Assembly (NCBI GenBank): GCA_021324795.1
Contig: JAJPIK010000067.1
Location: forward strand, 124,001 to 188,000
Origin: Chloroflexota bacterium
GTDB taxonomy: Bacteria; Chloroflexota; UBA6077; FW602-bin22; CADDYW01
Direction: 5' to 3'
DNA length: 64,000 nt
Position 1 is the stretch's first letter. Each line of letters starts with the position of its first letter. This document shows, piece after piece, positions 46,419 through 55,398 of this stretch. Made by a program: the position numbers and the translations under genes. A model generated the notes under the pieces. The model had not been told where the DNA came from, ran no database searches, and saw nothing but the letters and a program-made list of their open reading frames with translations.

Positions 46419-48086
46419 TCAAGCCAGCTCTTCGGCTCGATAATATTGCTCGTGAATGTGAACCAGCGCGCGTGGCTGCCGCTCGACCAGATCGCCAAAT
46501 TTGAGTGCTTCGACCTTTTGCGCTGGCAGCGATGGTACCAGACATCCTGCGGCTTCAGCTTCGGTTGGGAAGGCCAACCAGAGTCCTTCCCCATCCCGAA
46601 TCGCATACAACTGGGCGCTCTTGCTCATGGTTAGCCGCGGCTGTGGCTCAGTGTAGAGGCGGATCCTCTCCTCGGTCGCCCCTGCGGCCCCCATGAAGTC
46701 GACGAACGCCGTGTGCATCTGCTTCGCCACCTCGGGGCGTTCAGAAATGACGTTTCGCTCCTGCTTCGGATCACTAGGGAGATGGTAGAGCTCCCATCCT
46801 TCTAGTCCGGGCAAACAGACCAAAGCCCATTCTTCCGATGTCACCGTGATCGGCTCGCCAATTTGATCGCCACCGGCCCAGCCGTCGAATTGCGCCGCTT
46901 CGCGTGCCCCCGCTTGTTGAGCGGGTGACTCGCCAGCACCTCGACTAAAACGACCGGAGAAAGCGTATTCTCGGATCATGGCCGATTTACCTTCGATCAA
47001 CGGCCAGAGCGATCGCCCGTGTAAGCCACTCGGAACCTTGACGTCCAGGAACTCGAGGATCGTCGGCAACAGGTCCGGGTGCTGCGCGAGGCCAGAAATC
47101 CGGCGCCCCGCACCAAGACCCTGGGGATGGCGGATCATCAGTGGCACACGATTGGTGACTTCATAAAGTCGGCCATAGGGCCCGGTTGGCTTGCCTTGCA
47201 GATCGTGATCGCCAAAAAGGTGACCGTGGTCAGTCAGGTGGACCAGTAACGTATTCCGATCGAGGCCGAGCGTATCGAGCTTCTCCATCAGACGCCCGAT
47301 CCAGCGATCGACAGCCGTGACCAGGCCAGCATACAGCGCTCGTACATGATTGCGCTCGGCCGCTGACATGTAATCGCCGCGACCGTAGCGGGGATAGATG
47401 ATCATATCCCCCCGGTAGCCTGGCTCCGCGTAGCGCTCGAGATCGAAAGCAGGAGCGTCAAATGGCTCGTGCGGATCCCACATGTCAACCCAGAGAACGA
47501 AATTGTCCCGGGTTCGATTCCGCTCCAGCCAGTCAAACGTCGCCGACAGGGTCCGTCCGTGCATCCAATCTCGCTCGTAAACGCGATTGGCGGTATTTCG
47601 CAGATACAGCTTGGTCGCCGTCACATTTTTCAGTTTGTGCGGAGCGGCTGGGAGAGCAGGGTCAATCGGATCGACGTTGTACCGATCTCCGTGTTGACCA
47701 CGCATGAATTCAATCCCAGCGAAGCCACGTGTATAGTTGTAGGAGTCATTCCCAAGCATCGGCGTGTCGTAAATCAGCATCGGCACTTTGCCGGCCGCCC
47801 GAACAATCTCTGACAAGACGATGTCGCCGCGCTCCAGTGGCTGCCAGCCTCGCGTCGGAAAGCCGTAGCGGCCGGAGAATAGGTCGTAGCGACAAGGAAT
47901 GGTCGGATAGGATGCGCAATAAAAGCGGTCGAACACCGCGGACTCCGCCGCCAGTCGGTCGAGGTTCGGCGTGTGAATGAAGGTCTCGCCCCGGTGACCC
48001 GAGCGCTCCCATGGCGGCGGCAAGCCATAAGCAGCAACGTGGTCGCGACGGAGAGTATCGTTCATCACGATGATCACGTTTGGCAC
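46419..48086 (-). CDS. Sulfatase-superfamily (alkaline-phosphatase fold) hydrolase
   Basis: NVIIVMNDTLRRDHVAAYG; SYPTIPCRYDLFSGRYGFP; HLTDHGHLFGDHDLQGKPTGPYGRLYEVTNRVPLMIRHP. Confidence 0.9.
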   Translation of the reverse strand: MPNVIIVMNDTLRRDHVAAYGLPPPWERSGHRGETFIHTPNLDRLAAESAVFDRFYCASYPTIPCRYDLFSGRYGFPTRGWQPLERGDIVLSEIVRAAGKVPMLIYDTPMLGNDSYNYTRGFAGIEFMRGQHGDRYNVDPIDPALPAAPHKLKNVTATKLYLRNTANRVYERDWMHGRTLSATFDWLERNRTRDNFVLWVDMWDPHEPFDAPAFDLERYAEPGYRGDMIIYPRYGRGDYMSAAERNHVRALYAGLVTAVDRWIGRLMEKLDTLGLDRNTLLVHLTDHGHLFGDHDLQGKPTGPYGRLYEVTNRVPLMIRHPQGLGAGRRISGLAQHPDLLPTILEFLDVKVPSGLHGRSLWPLIEGKSAMIREYAFSGRFSRGAGESPAQQAGAREAAQFDGWAGGDQIGEPITVTSEEWALVCLPGLEGWELYHLPSDPKQERNVISERPEVAKQMHTAFVDFMGAAGATEERIRLYTEPQPRLTMSKSAQLYAIRDGEGLWLAFPTEAEAAGCLVPSLPAQKVEALKFGDLVERQPRALVHIHEQYYRAEELA

Positions 48087-48221
48087 GGGAAACCTCGCAT
48101 GCTTTCCTTAGTCAGGCGCTATTCTAGCACACATGCCGTTCACGTCTTTAACTGAATTAATGATGGACGATCTAGCATCGGGGCCATACGATCAACAATA
48201 TAACTGCGGACAGGGTGACAC

Positions 48222-49256
48222 ATGGCCCAGTTAGACATTACTCAGTTACACATCGCTAATGACCTTCGTGCGTTCCTCGACTTTTGTCTCGACCAAAACC
48301 GTTCGCATAAGACAATCTCGACCTACGAGCAAGTCCTCGGAAATTTTGCCCAGTGGCTCACGCAATCGTTCCCGGAGATCAAGAGCATTCGTGACATCGA
48401 ACGTCGCCACGTTCAAGGCTATGCTCGTGCCCTTCGACTACGGCAAGACTCGCACGGCAATGAGCTCTCGGTGCGGACTCGTGCGAAATACCTCGCGACG
48501 ATTCGCAGCCTGCTCAAGTATTACGCCGTGGAAACTGACGTGTCGGTTCTGCCCCGTGATAAAGTCACGCTTCCCCGCACCGGCGACCACCTGCCCAAAG
48601 CAGTGCCGACTCCCGAGGACGTGGCTAAGCTTCTCGCCAAGGTCCCCACCGATAGTTTTGTCGGTCTACGGGACCGTGCCATTCTCGCGCTCCTCTTTTC
48701 GGCCGGGCTGCGTGTCGCCGAGCTTTGCGCTTTGGATCGCTCACAAATCCGCGAAGAGAGGCTGGGCAGTGAGCCAGTTCTCGAACTCAGCATTGTGGGG
48801 AAAGGACGACATAGCCGCATCGTCTTCGTCAATAGCGCCGCCCAGGCCTGCCTGCGCGATTATCTCGCCGCGCGGCGGGACGACGACCCGGCTCTGTTCG
48901 TCCATACCCACCCCGGGAAAAAAGCCGAGGCGGGCGGGACGGTGAGTGCCCGGCTCACCCCGCGCACAGTTCAAGAAATGGTCCGTCGCCTGACGATCAA
49001 AGCGGGACTTGCCGAGCGTCTGACACCACACGCGCTGCGGCATGGGTTCGCTGTCGATCTGTTGCGCGGCGGCGCAGATCTGCGAACGGTGCAAGATCTT
49101 CTCGGCCACCGCAGTGTCACGACAACCCAAGTTTACACTCGGCTGACGAGTCAGGCGCTGCGTGAGGGATACTTGAAACGTCTTTCTTTACGGGCGGCCG
49201 ACAGAGATGCCACTACTGAACCTGAATCGTCCCCAGAACAATCCGATCACCAGTGA
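48222..49256 (+). CDS. Tyrosine recombinase (XerC/D-like)
   Basis: [70 protein letters not shown]. Confidence 0.92.
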   Translation: MAQLDITQLHIANDLRAFLDFCLDQNRSHKTISTYEQVLGNFAQWLTQSFPEIKSIRDIERRHVQGYARALRLRQDSHGNELSVRTRAKYLATIRSLLKYYAVETDVSVLPRDKVTLPRTGDHLPKAVPTPEDVAKLLAKVPTDSFVGLRDRAILALLFSAGLRVAELCALDRSQIREERLGSEPVLELSIVGKGRHSRIVFVNSAAQACLRDYLAARRDDDPALFVHTHPGKKAEAGGTVSARLTPRTVQEMVRRLTIKAGLAERLTPHALRHGFAVDLLRGGADLRTVQDLLGHRSVTTTQVYTRLTSQALREGYLKRLSLRAADRDATTEPESSPEQSDHQ

Positions 49257-52089
49257 CCTTCCCGTCGGCGTCCTGGACCGGTAGACGCTGGCCGGTACTC
49301 GGGTTGTACATCCCAACTTCGATGGAATACATTCCGGGGGCAAGATTAGACGGCAGTGCGAGATCGTAGTAATCAGTCACGTACTCACCTTCAACCCAAC
49401 CGGTCGTTGGGTCGTTTCCATTACCTGGTGGATGATCCTGTTGAGCAACGATCTGGTTGCGTGAATCAAGCGCGTGGGCGAAGACGGTGTATGCGGTCTC
49501 TCCTGAATTGCCTTTGGCTCGCCAATAAAGAGTCAACCGTAGATGGTCACCCGGTTGGGGAGTAGGGTTACTGAGGTCGTAGCCAATCAGGTTGGCAAAG
49601 CTCCCCAGAGTGACGTTGAGCGAATGAGCAACGCTCGCCGGCGGCGTGGTCACAATCTGGCGTCCGATCACGTTAATCGTGCCGACATCGGTAGACACTC
49701 CCTGAGGTGTAGGCACCGGCTGGCTTTGCCCGTCCGGCAGGACCGCGACCAGGACTCGCGTCGGGCCGGGTGGCACGTCCACTGGCACGATAAATCGCTC
49801 CCGCTCACCGACCAACTCACCAGCATGCCATTCATTCGGTGGATAGCGGCCTCGGTTGGGCAGGGCATCGAGCACCGTCCGCTGAAAGCTACCATTTTGA
49901 AGCTGAACCTGGACGTGAAAGTCGGTCGGGCGTTGAGTGATCGGGAGCCACCATAATCCCAAATCAACCTGACTGCCTGGCCGGACCTGGGTATCATCGA
50001 TCTCGACTCCCACCAAGCGTAGCAAAGACTGGAAGTCGACGTTTCGGGGGCCGGGCAAGGCCACCTGGGTGGGGTCGATGTTCGTGGCCGCGGGTAGGAC
50101 GGTGATCTTGGCGAACTTAATTGCCGTTCCTATTGGCACACCGCCCCTGAGGACGTTGAGGTCTGCACCGACTCCCTGACCGTAGACACCTAATTCAAGA
50201 TCATACGTCCCAGGAGGCGTACCCGGTGGGACCTGAAAGGAGAGCTTGCCACTGACTACCTGCCCGATCGTCCAACTCGTCGTCGGATAGGTCTCGGCGG
50301 CTGGGCGTCCATCGTGTCGCCACCAGTAGAACGTGCCATCGGTAATCCGAAGAGACACGATGTAGTCACGCTGAAGCGCCGTAATCGCCTTCCAGTAGAG
50401 GGTGACCTGGCCGGACTGACCGGACTGAATCGTCTGAGTTGGCAGGTCGTAGCCGAGCAGTTGTAAACGGTTTCCGAAGTTCACGAGTTCCGGAATTGAT
50501 GGAGTCGTCCGGACCGTAAAATCCGGCTTGCCATCAATCGCATAGAGGCGGAGCTCGAGTCCGGCGAATCCCCCATTCACCGGCAAGCGTGGATAAGCAT
50601 TGTCGAGCGCTTGCCGAACGTAACCAGTCGGATCTGCCCAGTCAGGGTTCCAAAGGAGAAGCCAGGCGCGTTTACGGCCAGTTAGGGCGCGGTTTAGCAT
50701 GGCCGCGCCGGCTTGGACGTTCGTCCCTGGCTGAATTGCTACCCAGGGGATGTTGCCATGCGAGTAGTATTCGAATGCCTGCCGCGTGTCCATCATCAAT
50801 AGGACGACATCGCCGGGCTGATAGTGTTGCTCGATGTAATCAATCGCTCCCCGGTTGTCATCCTTGCGGTAGCCCGGCCCGTAGTAGACCTGCCAGAGCT
50901 GGCTGAACGTTGCCCCGACCAGGGCAAGGAAGATTACCGTGCTGGCCAGCATACCTGACCAACGAATGACTGAAAGGCGAGCGTAGCGCGTCCGATCCGC
51001 CAGCACGACCAGGCCGTAACCGAGTGCCAGGTAAAATGCGGGGACGATCATAATGAGATAACGTTCGGTAAACTTCGGATTCTGTACAAGCAACGCGTAC
51101 AGGCCTAGAAACGGCAGGAGCAAGTAGGCAAGCAGGTAGAACTCTCCCTGCCCATGGCGTAGCGCCTGTCGAACCATCAGCAAAATGCCGATGCCCAGTA
51201 GGCAGCCGATCACCACCGCAGCAGCTACGAGGTTCCCCAGGGCAGCGAATTGCCCCAAGGCGAATGCCCCGAAGATGTGCCCTAGGACGTAGGTGAACGA
51301 CAGTTCTCCTTTCCAAAAATCCGGTACTTTAATCATCCGCTCGATCTGCAAGTAGGCAAAAGGCAACCAGGGAACGTAGAGCAGTCCAACAAGCACCATG
51401 GCACCAATGGCTTTGCGCGCGACAGGATTGCCACGTAAGAGGAGGCTAAACACGACGAGGCATTGGAAAACGACGACCAAACCGCCAAAGTACTGAGAAT
51501 AAAGCATCGCCGTGGTGAAAATCACGTAAGCCCACCACCAGCGCGGCTGTCGACTCGTGAGCAATTTCCAGAGCGCATGACTCGAAAACAGCGACATCGT
51601 CGCAAGCAGGGCATACATCCGGGCTTCTTGTGAGTAGTAGACCATAAACGGAGAAAACGCCAGGAGAAAGGCGCCAATCAAGCCGATCACGATTGCCGCT
51701 CTCGAGCTGATCGGAGACTTCGGTCCGCTAGCCTCACTTTCGCGCCCGACCGTTGAGTGAAAAAGAGCGCGACCGAAAATGTAGGTAGCCGGCACGGCCG
51801 GTAACCCACAGAGCAAAGAGAGGTACCGGATGGCGAACTCGGAATTCCCGACTAGCCGCATCCAGAAATGGAGCAAGAGGTAGTACAAGGGAGGATGGAG
51901 ATCCTGATAGACAAGAGTAGGAAGAAGCTGGCGAACCGGCTGGGCCGCGAAGATGGCGCTCAAGGCTTCGTCAAACCACAAACTCTGGACGCCAATCTTC
52001 CACACGCGCGCCGTGAATGCCAGGAAAATCAGGATGACCAAAAAGTCTCGCGGCCACGCGAGCCGTCGGAAATTGTCCACTTTGGCCAC
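49213..52089 (-). CDS. GT39-like polytopic glycosyltransferase with large C-terminal beta-rich domain
   Basis: [59 protein letters not shown] 52089 with gaggag RBS. Confidence 0.88.
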   Translation of the reverse strand: MAKVDNFRRLAWPRDFLVILIFLAFTARVWKIGVQSLWFDEALSAIFAAQPVRQLLPTLVYQDLHPPLYYLLLHFWMRLVGNSEFAIRYLSLLCGLPAVPATYIFGRALFHSTVGRESEASGPKSPISSRAAIVIGLIGAFLLAFSPFMVYYSQEARMYALLATMSLFSSHALWKLLTSRQPRWWWAYVIFTTAMLYSQYFGGLVVVFQCLVVFSLLLRGNPVARKAIGAMVLVGLLYVPWLPFAYLQIERMIKVPDFWKGELSFTYVLGHIFGAFALGQFAALGNLVAAAVVIGCLLGIGILLMVRQALRHGQGEFYLLAYLLLPFLGLYALLVQNPKFTERYLIMIVPAFYLALGYGLVVLADRTRYARLSVIRWSGMLASTVIFLALVGATFSQLWQVYYGPGYRKDDNRGAIDYIEQHYQPGDVVLLMMDTRQAFEYYSHGNIPWVAIQPGTNVQAGAAMLNRALTGRKRAWLLLWNPDWADPTGYVRQALDNAYPRLPVNGGFAGLELRLYAIDGKPDFTVRTTPSIPELVNFGNRLQLLGYDLPTQTIQSGQSGQVTLYWKAITALQRDYIVSLRITDGTFYWWRHDGRPAAETYPTTSWTIGQVVSGKLSFQVPPGTPPGTYDLELGVYGQGVGADLNVLRGGVPIGTAIKFAKITVLPAATNIDPTQVALPGPRNVDFQSLLRLVGVEIDDTQVRPGSQVDLGLWWLPITQRPTDFHVQVQLQNGSFQRTVLDALPNRGRYPPNEWHAGELVGERERFIVPVDVPPGPTRVLVAVLPDGQSQPVPTPQGVSTDVGTINVIGRQIVTTPPASVAHSLNVTLGSFANLIGYDLSNPTPQPGDHLRLTLYWRAKGNSGETAYTVFAHALDSRNQIVAQQDHPPGNGNDPTTGWVEGEYVTDYYDLALPSNLAPGMYSIEVGMYNPSTGQRLPVQDADGKVTGDRIVLGTIQVQ

Positions 52090-52102
52090 GGCTCGACGCT
52101 CC

Positions 52103-53305
52103 TCAAAGGATGGATTGATAAAGGCGCAGATTTGCAAGGGCGATAGCATCCCACTGGAATGAGACCGCCAAGCGAGCCACGCCAGCCGAAAGCCTTGACC
52201 GCAGGCTAAAATCTCTGGCAAGTTGCTCGATAGCCTGCGCGAGTTGCTCCGGCGCCTCGGTTGGAACGAGTAAGCAATTCTCCCCGGAGACGAGGGTTGG
52301 AAAACCCCTCGGCGCATTTTGATTTTGTGGGATCGTCGTAATCACCGGTAAGTGCTGCACGAACGCCGCGATCAAGGTACCGTGACGCAGCGAGGCACCA
52401 TCTTTGAAAGGCAAGACACAAAGGTCGGCAGCACGAAGATACCCGGCGACGTCTAAGGCGCCGACGTATCCAGTCCAGCCGATTCTGCCACGGAATTCTG
52501 GCTGGTCGAGGCGCTGACGGATCGTATTCACGTAGCGCCATTCCGAGTTTCCCGTGTCTCCCGATGATGCTCCAATCATCAAAAGTCGCACTGCCAGGCC
52601 CCGCTTTACCAATTGCTCGAACGCTGAAACCAGGGTATGAACGCCTTTACTCGGGGCAAGGAAGCCAAAAAAAGCCAACAGACATTCATCGTCACGAACT
52701 CCCAGGCTTTCACGCCAAGTGCGTCGGTCATAGGTGGTCGGCAGCTCGGCCGGAATATTGCTGCCAATCGGGATGATTCTGAGCTGTCGTCGGCCCCAGG
52801 TCCACCGAGTCGTCTCACTCGTCACCCGACCAGCGAGTCTCTGAAAATCCTCCGCCGTCGTGGTAATCACCGCGTCAGCTCCGGCGCCAAGAATCCAGGT
52901 TGCCAGGTGACGGATTGGCCCGATCTTCGGCAACAAGTATGGTTGCTTGAGATCGTGATACGTGACAACCGTTCGTGTTCTTGGCCGGCGGAGGCGGTTG
53001 ATCCATGGCACGAGATTGACGCCAATCTTCATATCAAAGGCACCAGTCTGATACTGAATGTGCAGAACGTCCGGTTCCAAGATATCGAGCTGCTGCACCA
53101 CGTCGCGCCAGAGATCGGCCCCCCATGACTTGAGCGATGGATAAACACGGACCGCGCTATCTTCGCCGCGCGGCGTCGCCCGTTCCGACGTAAGCACCGA
53201 CACTTCAACGCCGTGACGGGTGAGACCAGCGCCAAGCAGCGCAGTATAATCGGCAACTCCTCCGCGTAACGGCGGGTATTCACCGGTGAGCAAGACAACG
53301 CGCAA
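52103..53305 (-). CDS. Glycosyltransferase family 4
   Basis: MRVVLLTGEYPPLRGGVADYTALLGAGLTRHGVEVSVLTSE; LAFFGFLAPSKGVHTLVSAFEQL; DLCVLPFKDGASLRHGTLIAAFVQHLPVITT. Confidence 0.95.
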   Translation of the reverse strand: MRVVLLTGEYPPLRGGVADYTALLGAGLTRHGVEVSVLTSERATPRGEDSAVRVYPSLKSWGADLWRDVVQQLDILEPDVLHIQYQTGAFDMKIGVNLVPWINRLRRPRTRTVVTYHDLKQPYLLPKIGPIRHLATWILGAGADAVITTTAEDFQRLAGRVTSETTRWTWGRRQLRIIPIGSNIPAELPTTYDRRTWRESLGVRDDECLLAFFGFLAPSKGVHTLVSAFEQLVKRGLAVRLLMIGASSGDTGNSEWRYVNTIRQRLDQPEFRGRIGWTGYVGALDVAGYLRAADLCVLPFKDGASLRHGTLIAAFVQHLPVITTIPQNQNAPRGFPTLVSGENCLLVPTEAPEQLAQAIEQLARDFSLRSRLSAGVARLAVSFQWDAIALANLRLYQSIL

Positions 53306-53332
53306 AGATGTCCTCCCAGGTCGGGGAACTTA

Positions 53333-53430
53333 GAGCTTGCACGGCAACCGTACCACCGAGGCACAAAGAACACAGAGACGCACTTGAAGCATTCATGAAC
53401 TCCTCTGTGTCCTCTGAGCCGCGATAGTGT
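53333..53430 (-). repeat. Dispersed-type intergenic repeat element
   Basis: Minus strand GCGGCTCAGAGGACACAGAGGAGTTCATGAATGCTTCAAGTGCGTCTCTGTGTTCTTTGTGCCTCGGTGG; spurious translation GSEDTEEFMNASSASLCSLCLGG is typical of a repeat family seen in several phyla; CACAGAG/CTCTGTG arms. Confidence 0.7.
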
Positions 53431-54391
53431 CGTGACTGTCCGGTTGATATCGATATCCGACTAAATGCCGGAGCTGATGGCTTGCCACTAGGAAGTGTGA
53501 ATGCAATCGCTCTCGGCGAAGGGCGACACGATGGCCAACGAGCAGCTTCCCGAACTCCGCGACCGCCTCGACAATCGTGAACGCTAGCAGACACAGACGT
53601 AACGCCCGGCCAACATCGGCGCCAAAGTGCTTCTCATAAAGACGACTCTTACTTTCGAGGAAGTTCTGGCTCCGCTGTATGCGATTTTGTTCGCTGCTCC
53701 GTCCTTCGTGGTGGATCACAACCGCTGACGGAAGGTAAACGATACGCCAACCAGCTCCCTGAGCTCGGTAGCACCAGTCCAGCTCTTCCGAATACATGAA
53801 AAAGCGTTCGTCGAAGCCACCGATCGCATCGATCACCTCTCGGCGGACAAGTAAACACGCTCCGACCAACCAATCGACGTATTGACACTGGTCATCCGAT
53901 TCATTCGCCCGATAGTAGCGCCTCAACGGCGGCAAACCCGGCAACCAACGCTGAATAGGCGTACTTTCGACCAGTCCGGTCAGAGGAGTCGGGAAGGAAC
54001 GGCGGCTAGATTGAACACTGCCGTCAGGAAACTGAAGCCGTGGTCCGACAATGCCAACGCGTGGATGGTTGGCCAGATACTCGAGCATCGCAGTGAGCGC
54101 CCCTGGACGCAGCTCAGTGTCTGGATTTAAAAAGAGCACAGTCTGGCCAGTCGCAATTTCCAGCGCTTGGTTGTTTGCCGCCGCGAAGCCAGGATTACGA
54201 TCATTGGCGATGACCCGCACCACGGGAAAATGCTCGTGAATCGCGTCGACTGTACCATCAGAAGACGCGTTGTCGACGACGAGAATCTCGGTATTTAGCC
54301 CGGCTAGCTCGGCCTGAACTGTTTCTAAACAGCGACAGAGCAAGTCGCGGACATTGTACGATACGATAATGACCGATATGGTCAGCGACAC
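53393..54391 (-). CDS. Glycosyltransferase family 2 (rhamnosyltransferase-like)
   Basis: ISVIIVSYNVRDLLCRCLETVQ; EILVVDNASSDGTVDAI; VLFLNPDTELRPGALTAML; GFDERFFMYSEELDWCYRAQGAGW. Confidence 0.95.
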   Translation of the reverse strand: MSLTISVIIVSYNVRDLLCRCLETVQAELAGLNTEILVVDNASSDGTVDAIHEHFPVVRVIANDRNPGFAAANNQALEIATGQTVLFLNPDTELRPGALTAMLEYLANHPRVGIVGPRLQFPDGSVQSSRRSFPTPLTGLVESTPIQRWLPGLPPLRRYYRANESDDQCQYVDWLVGACLLVRREVIDAIGGFDERFFMYSEELDWCYRAQGAGWRIVYLPSAVVIHHEGRSSEQNRIQRSQNFLESKSRLYEKHFGADVGRALRLCLLAFTIVEAVAEFGKLLVGHRVALRRERLHSHFLVASHQLRHLVGYRYQPDSHDTIAAQRTQRSS

Positions 54392-54521
54392 CCCTGGAAC
54401 CTTCCCGTCGCTTGCCGATAATCAGCGCTCTGAGTATACTGAATCTGAACCCAGTACGCGAATGTTTGACCGGTCCGGCAACTCAGCTTCGTCTGACTGT
54501 TGGTCGAAAGGGTGTATTTCT

Positions 54522-55382
54522 ATGCCTGAGCCGCTCGTGTATCTCAATGGTGAGTTCCTCCCCTATGCTGACGCGCGAATTCCCGTCGAAGATCGCGGGA
54601 TGCAATTCGCCGATGGCGTCTACGAGGTTGTAAGGTACTACCTGGGACGTCCGTTTCGGATGGCAGATCACCTTGCCCGGTTGGTCAGATCGGCCGAGGG
54701 AATCGAGCTCCCCCTGCCGCCGCTCGATCTAATCGAGCAGGCGATGAATCAGCTTGTCGAGCGCCAAGGCATGTCCGAAGCCACCGTTTACCTACAGATT
54801 ACGCGTGGCCCGGCCCCTCGTTTGCACGGATTGATCGACCATCCGACGCCCACGGTGATTGCGATCGCTCGACCGGCGAGCACAACTCGTCCGCGCCCAA
54901 CCCTGCGCGTGGTCACCGCTAGCGACGATCGCTGGGCCCGCTGCTACCTCAAAACGACGATGTTGCTGCCGAACGCTTTAGCTCGGGAGCGAGCCCGTCG
55001 ACTGGGCGCTGATGATGCGATCTTTCTGCGCGACGGCTTTGTGATGGAAGCTACGTCGTCGAATGTATTCCTGGTCAGGCAGGGACGATTGCTCACCTCA
55101 CCTTTGACAAACTACATCCTGGCCGGCATCACCCGTGGTGTTGTGCTGGAGTTGGCTGCGCAGATCGGCATCCCCGTATCCGAAGAACCAATTCCGGCCC
55201 ATTGGCTCTACCAGGCCGACGAAGTCTTCCTCACCGGTACGAACACTGAACTGGGACCGATTATCAGCGTCGACAGTCGTTCTGTCGGCACTGGCCAACC
55301 CGGGGCGATTTATCAGCGATTGCTCGAAGCATTCGATGCGCTTACCCGGGCGTCACAGCCGCTCTCGGTGCGGTCAGGCTAG
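54522..55382 (+). CDS. Class IV aminotransferase (D-amino-acid transaminase-like)
   Basis: VYLNGEFLPYADARIPVEDRGMQFADGVYEVVRYYLGRPF; CYLKTTMLLPNALARERARRLGADDAIFLRDGFVMEATSSNVFLVR. Confidence 0.93.
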   Translation: MPEPLVYLNGEFLPYADARIPVEDRGMQFADGVYEVVRYYLGRPFRMADHLARLVRSAEGIELPLPPLDLIEQAMNQLVERQGMSEATVYLQITRGPAPRLHGLIDHPTPTVIAIARPASTTRPRPTLRVVTASDDRWARCYLKTTMLLPNALARERARRLGADDAIFLRDGFVMEATSSNVFLVRQGRLLTSPLTNYILAGITRGVVLELAAQIGIPVSEEPIPAHWLYQADEVFLTGTNTELGPIISVDSRSVGTGQPGAIYQRLLEAFDALTRASQPLSVRSG

Positions 55383-55398
55383 CTTGCGAACGGTCCGA

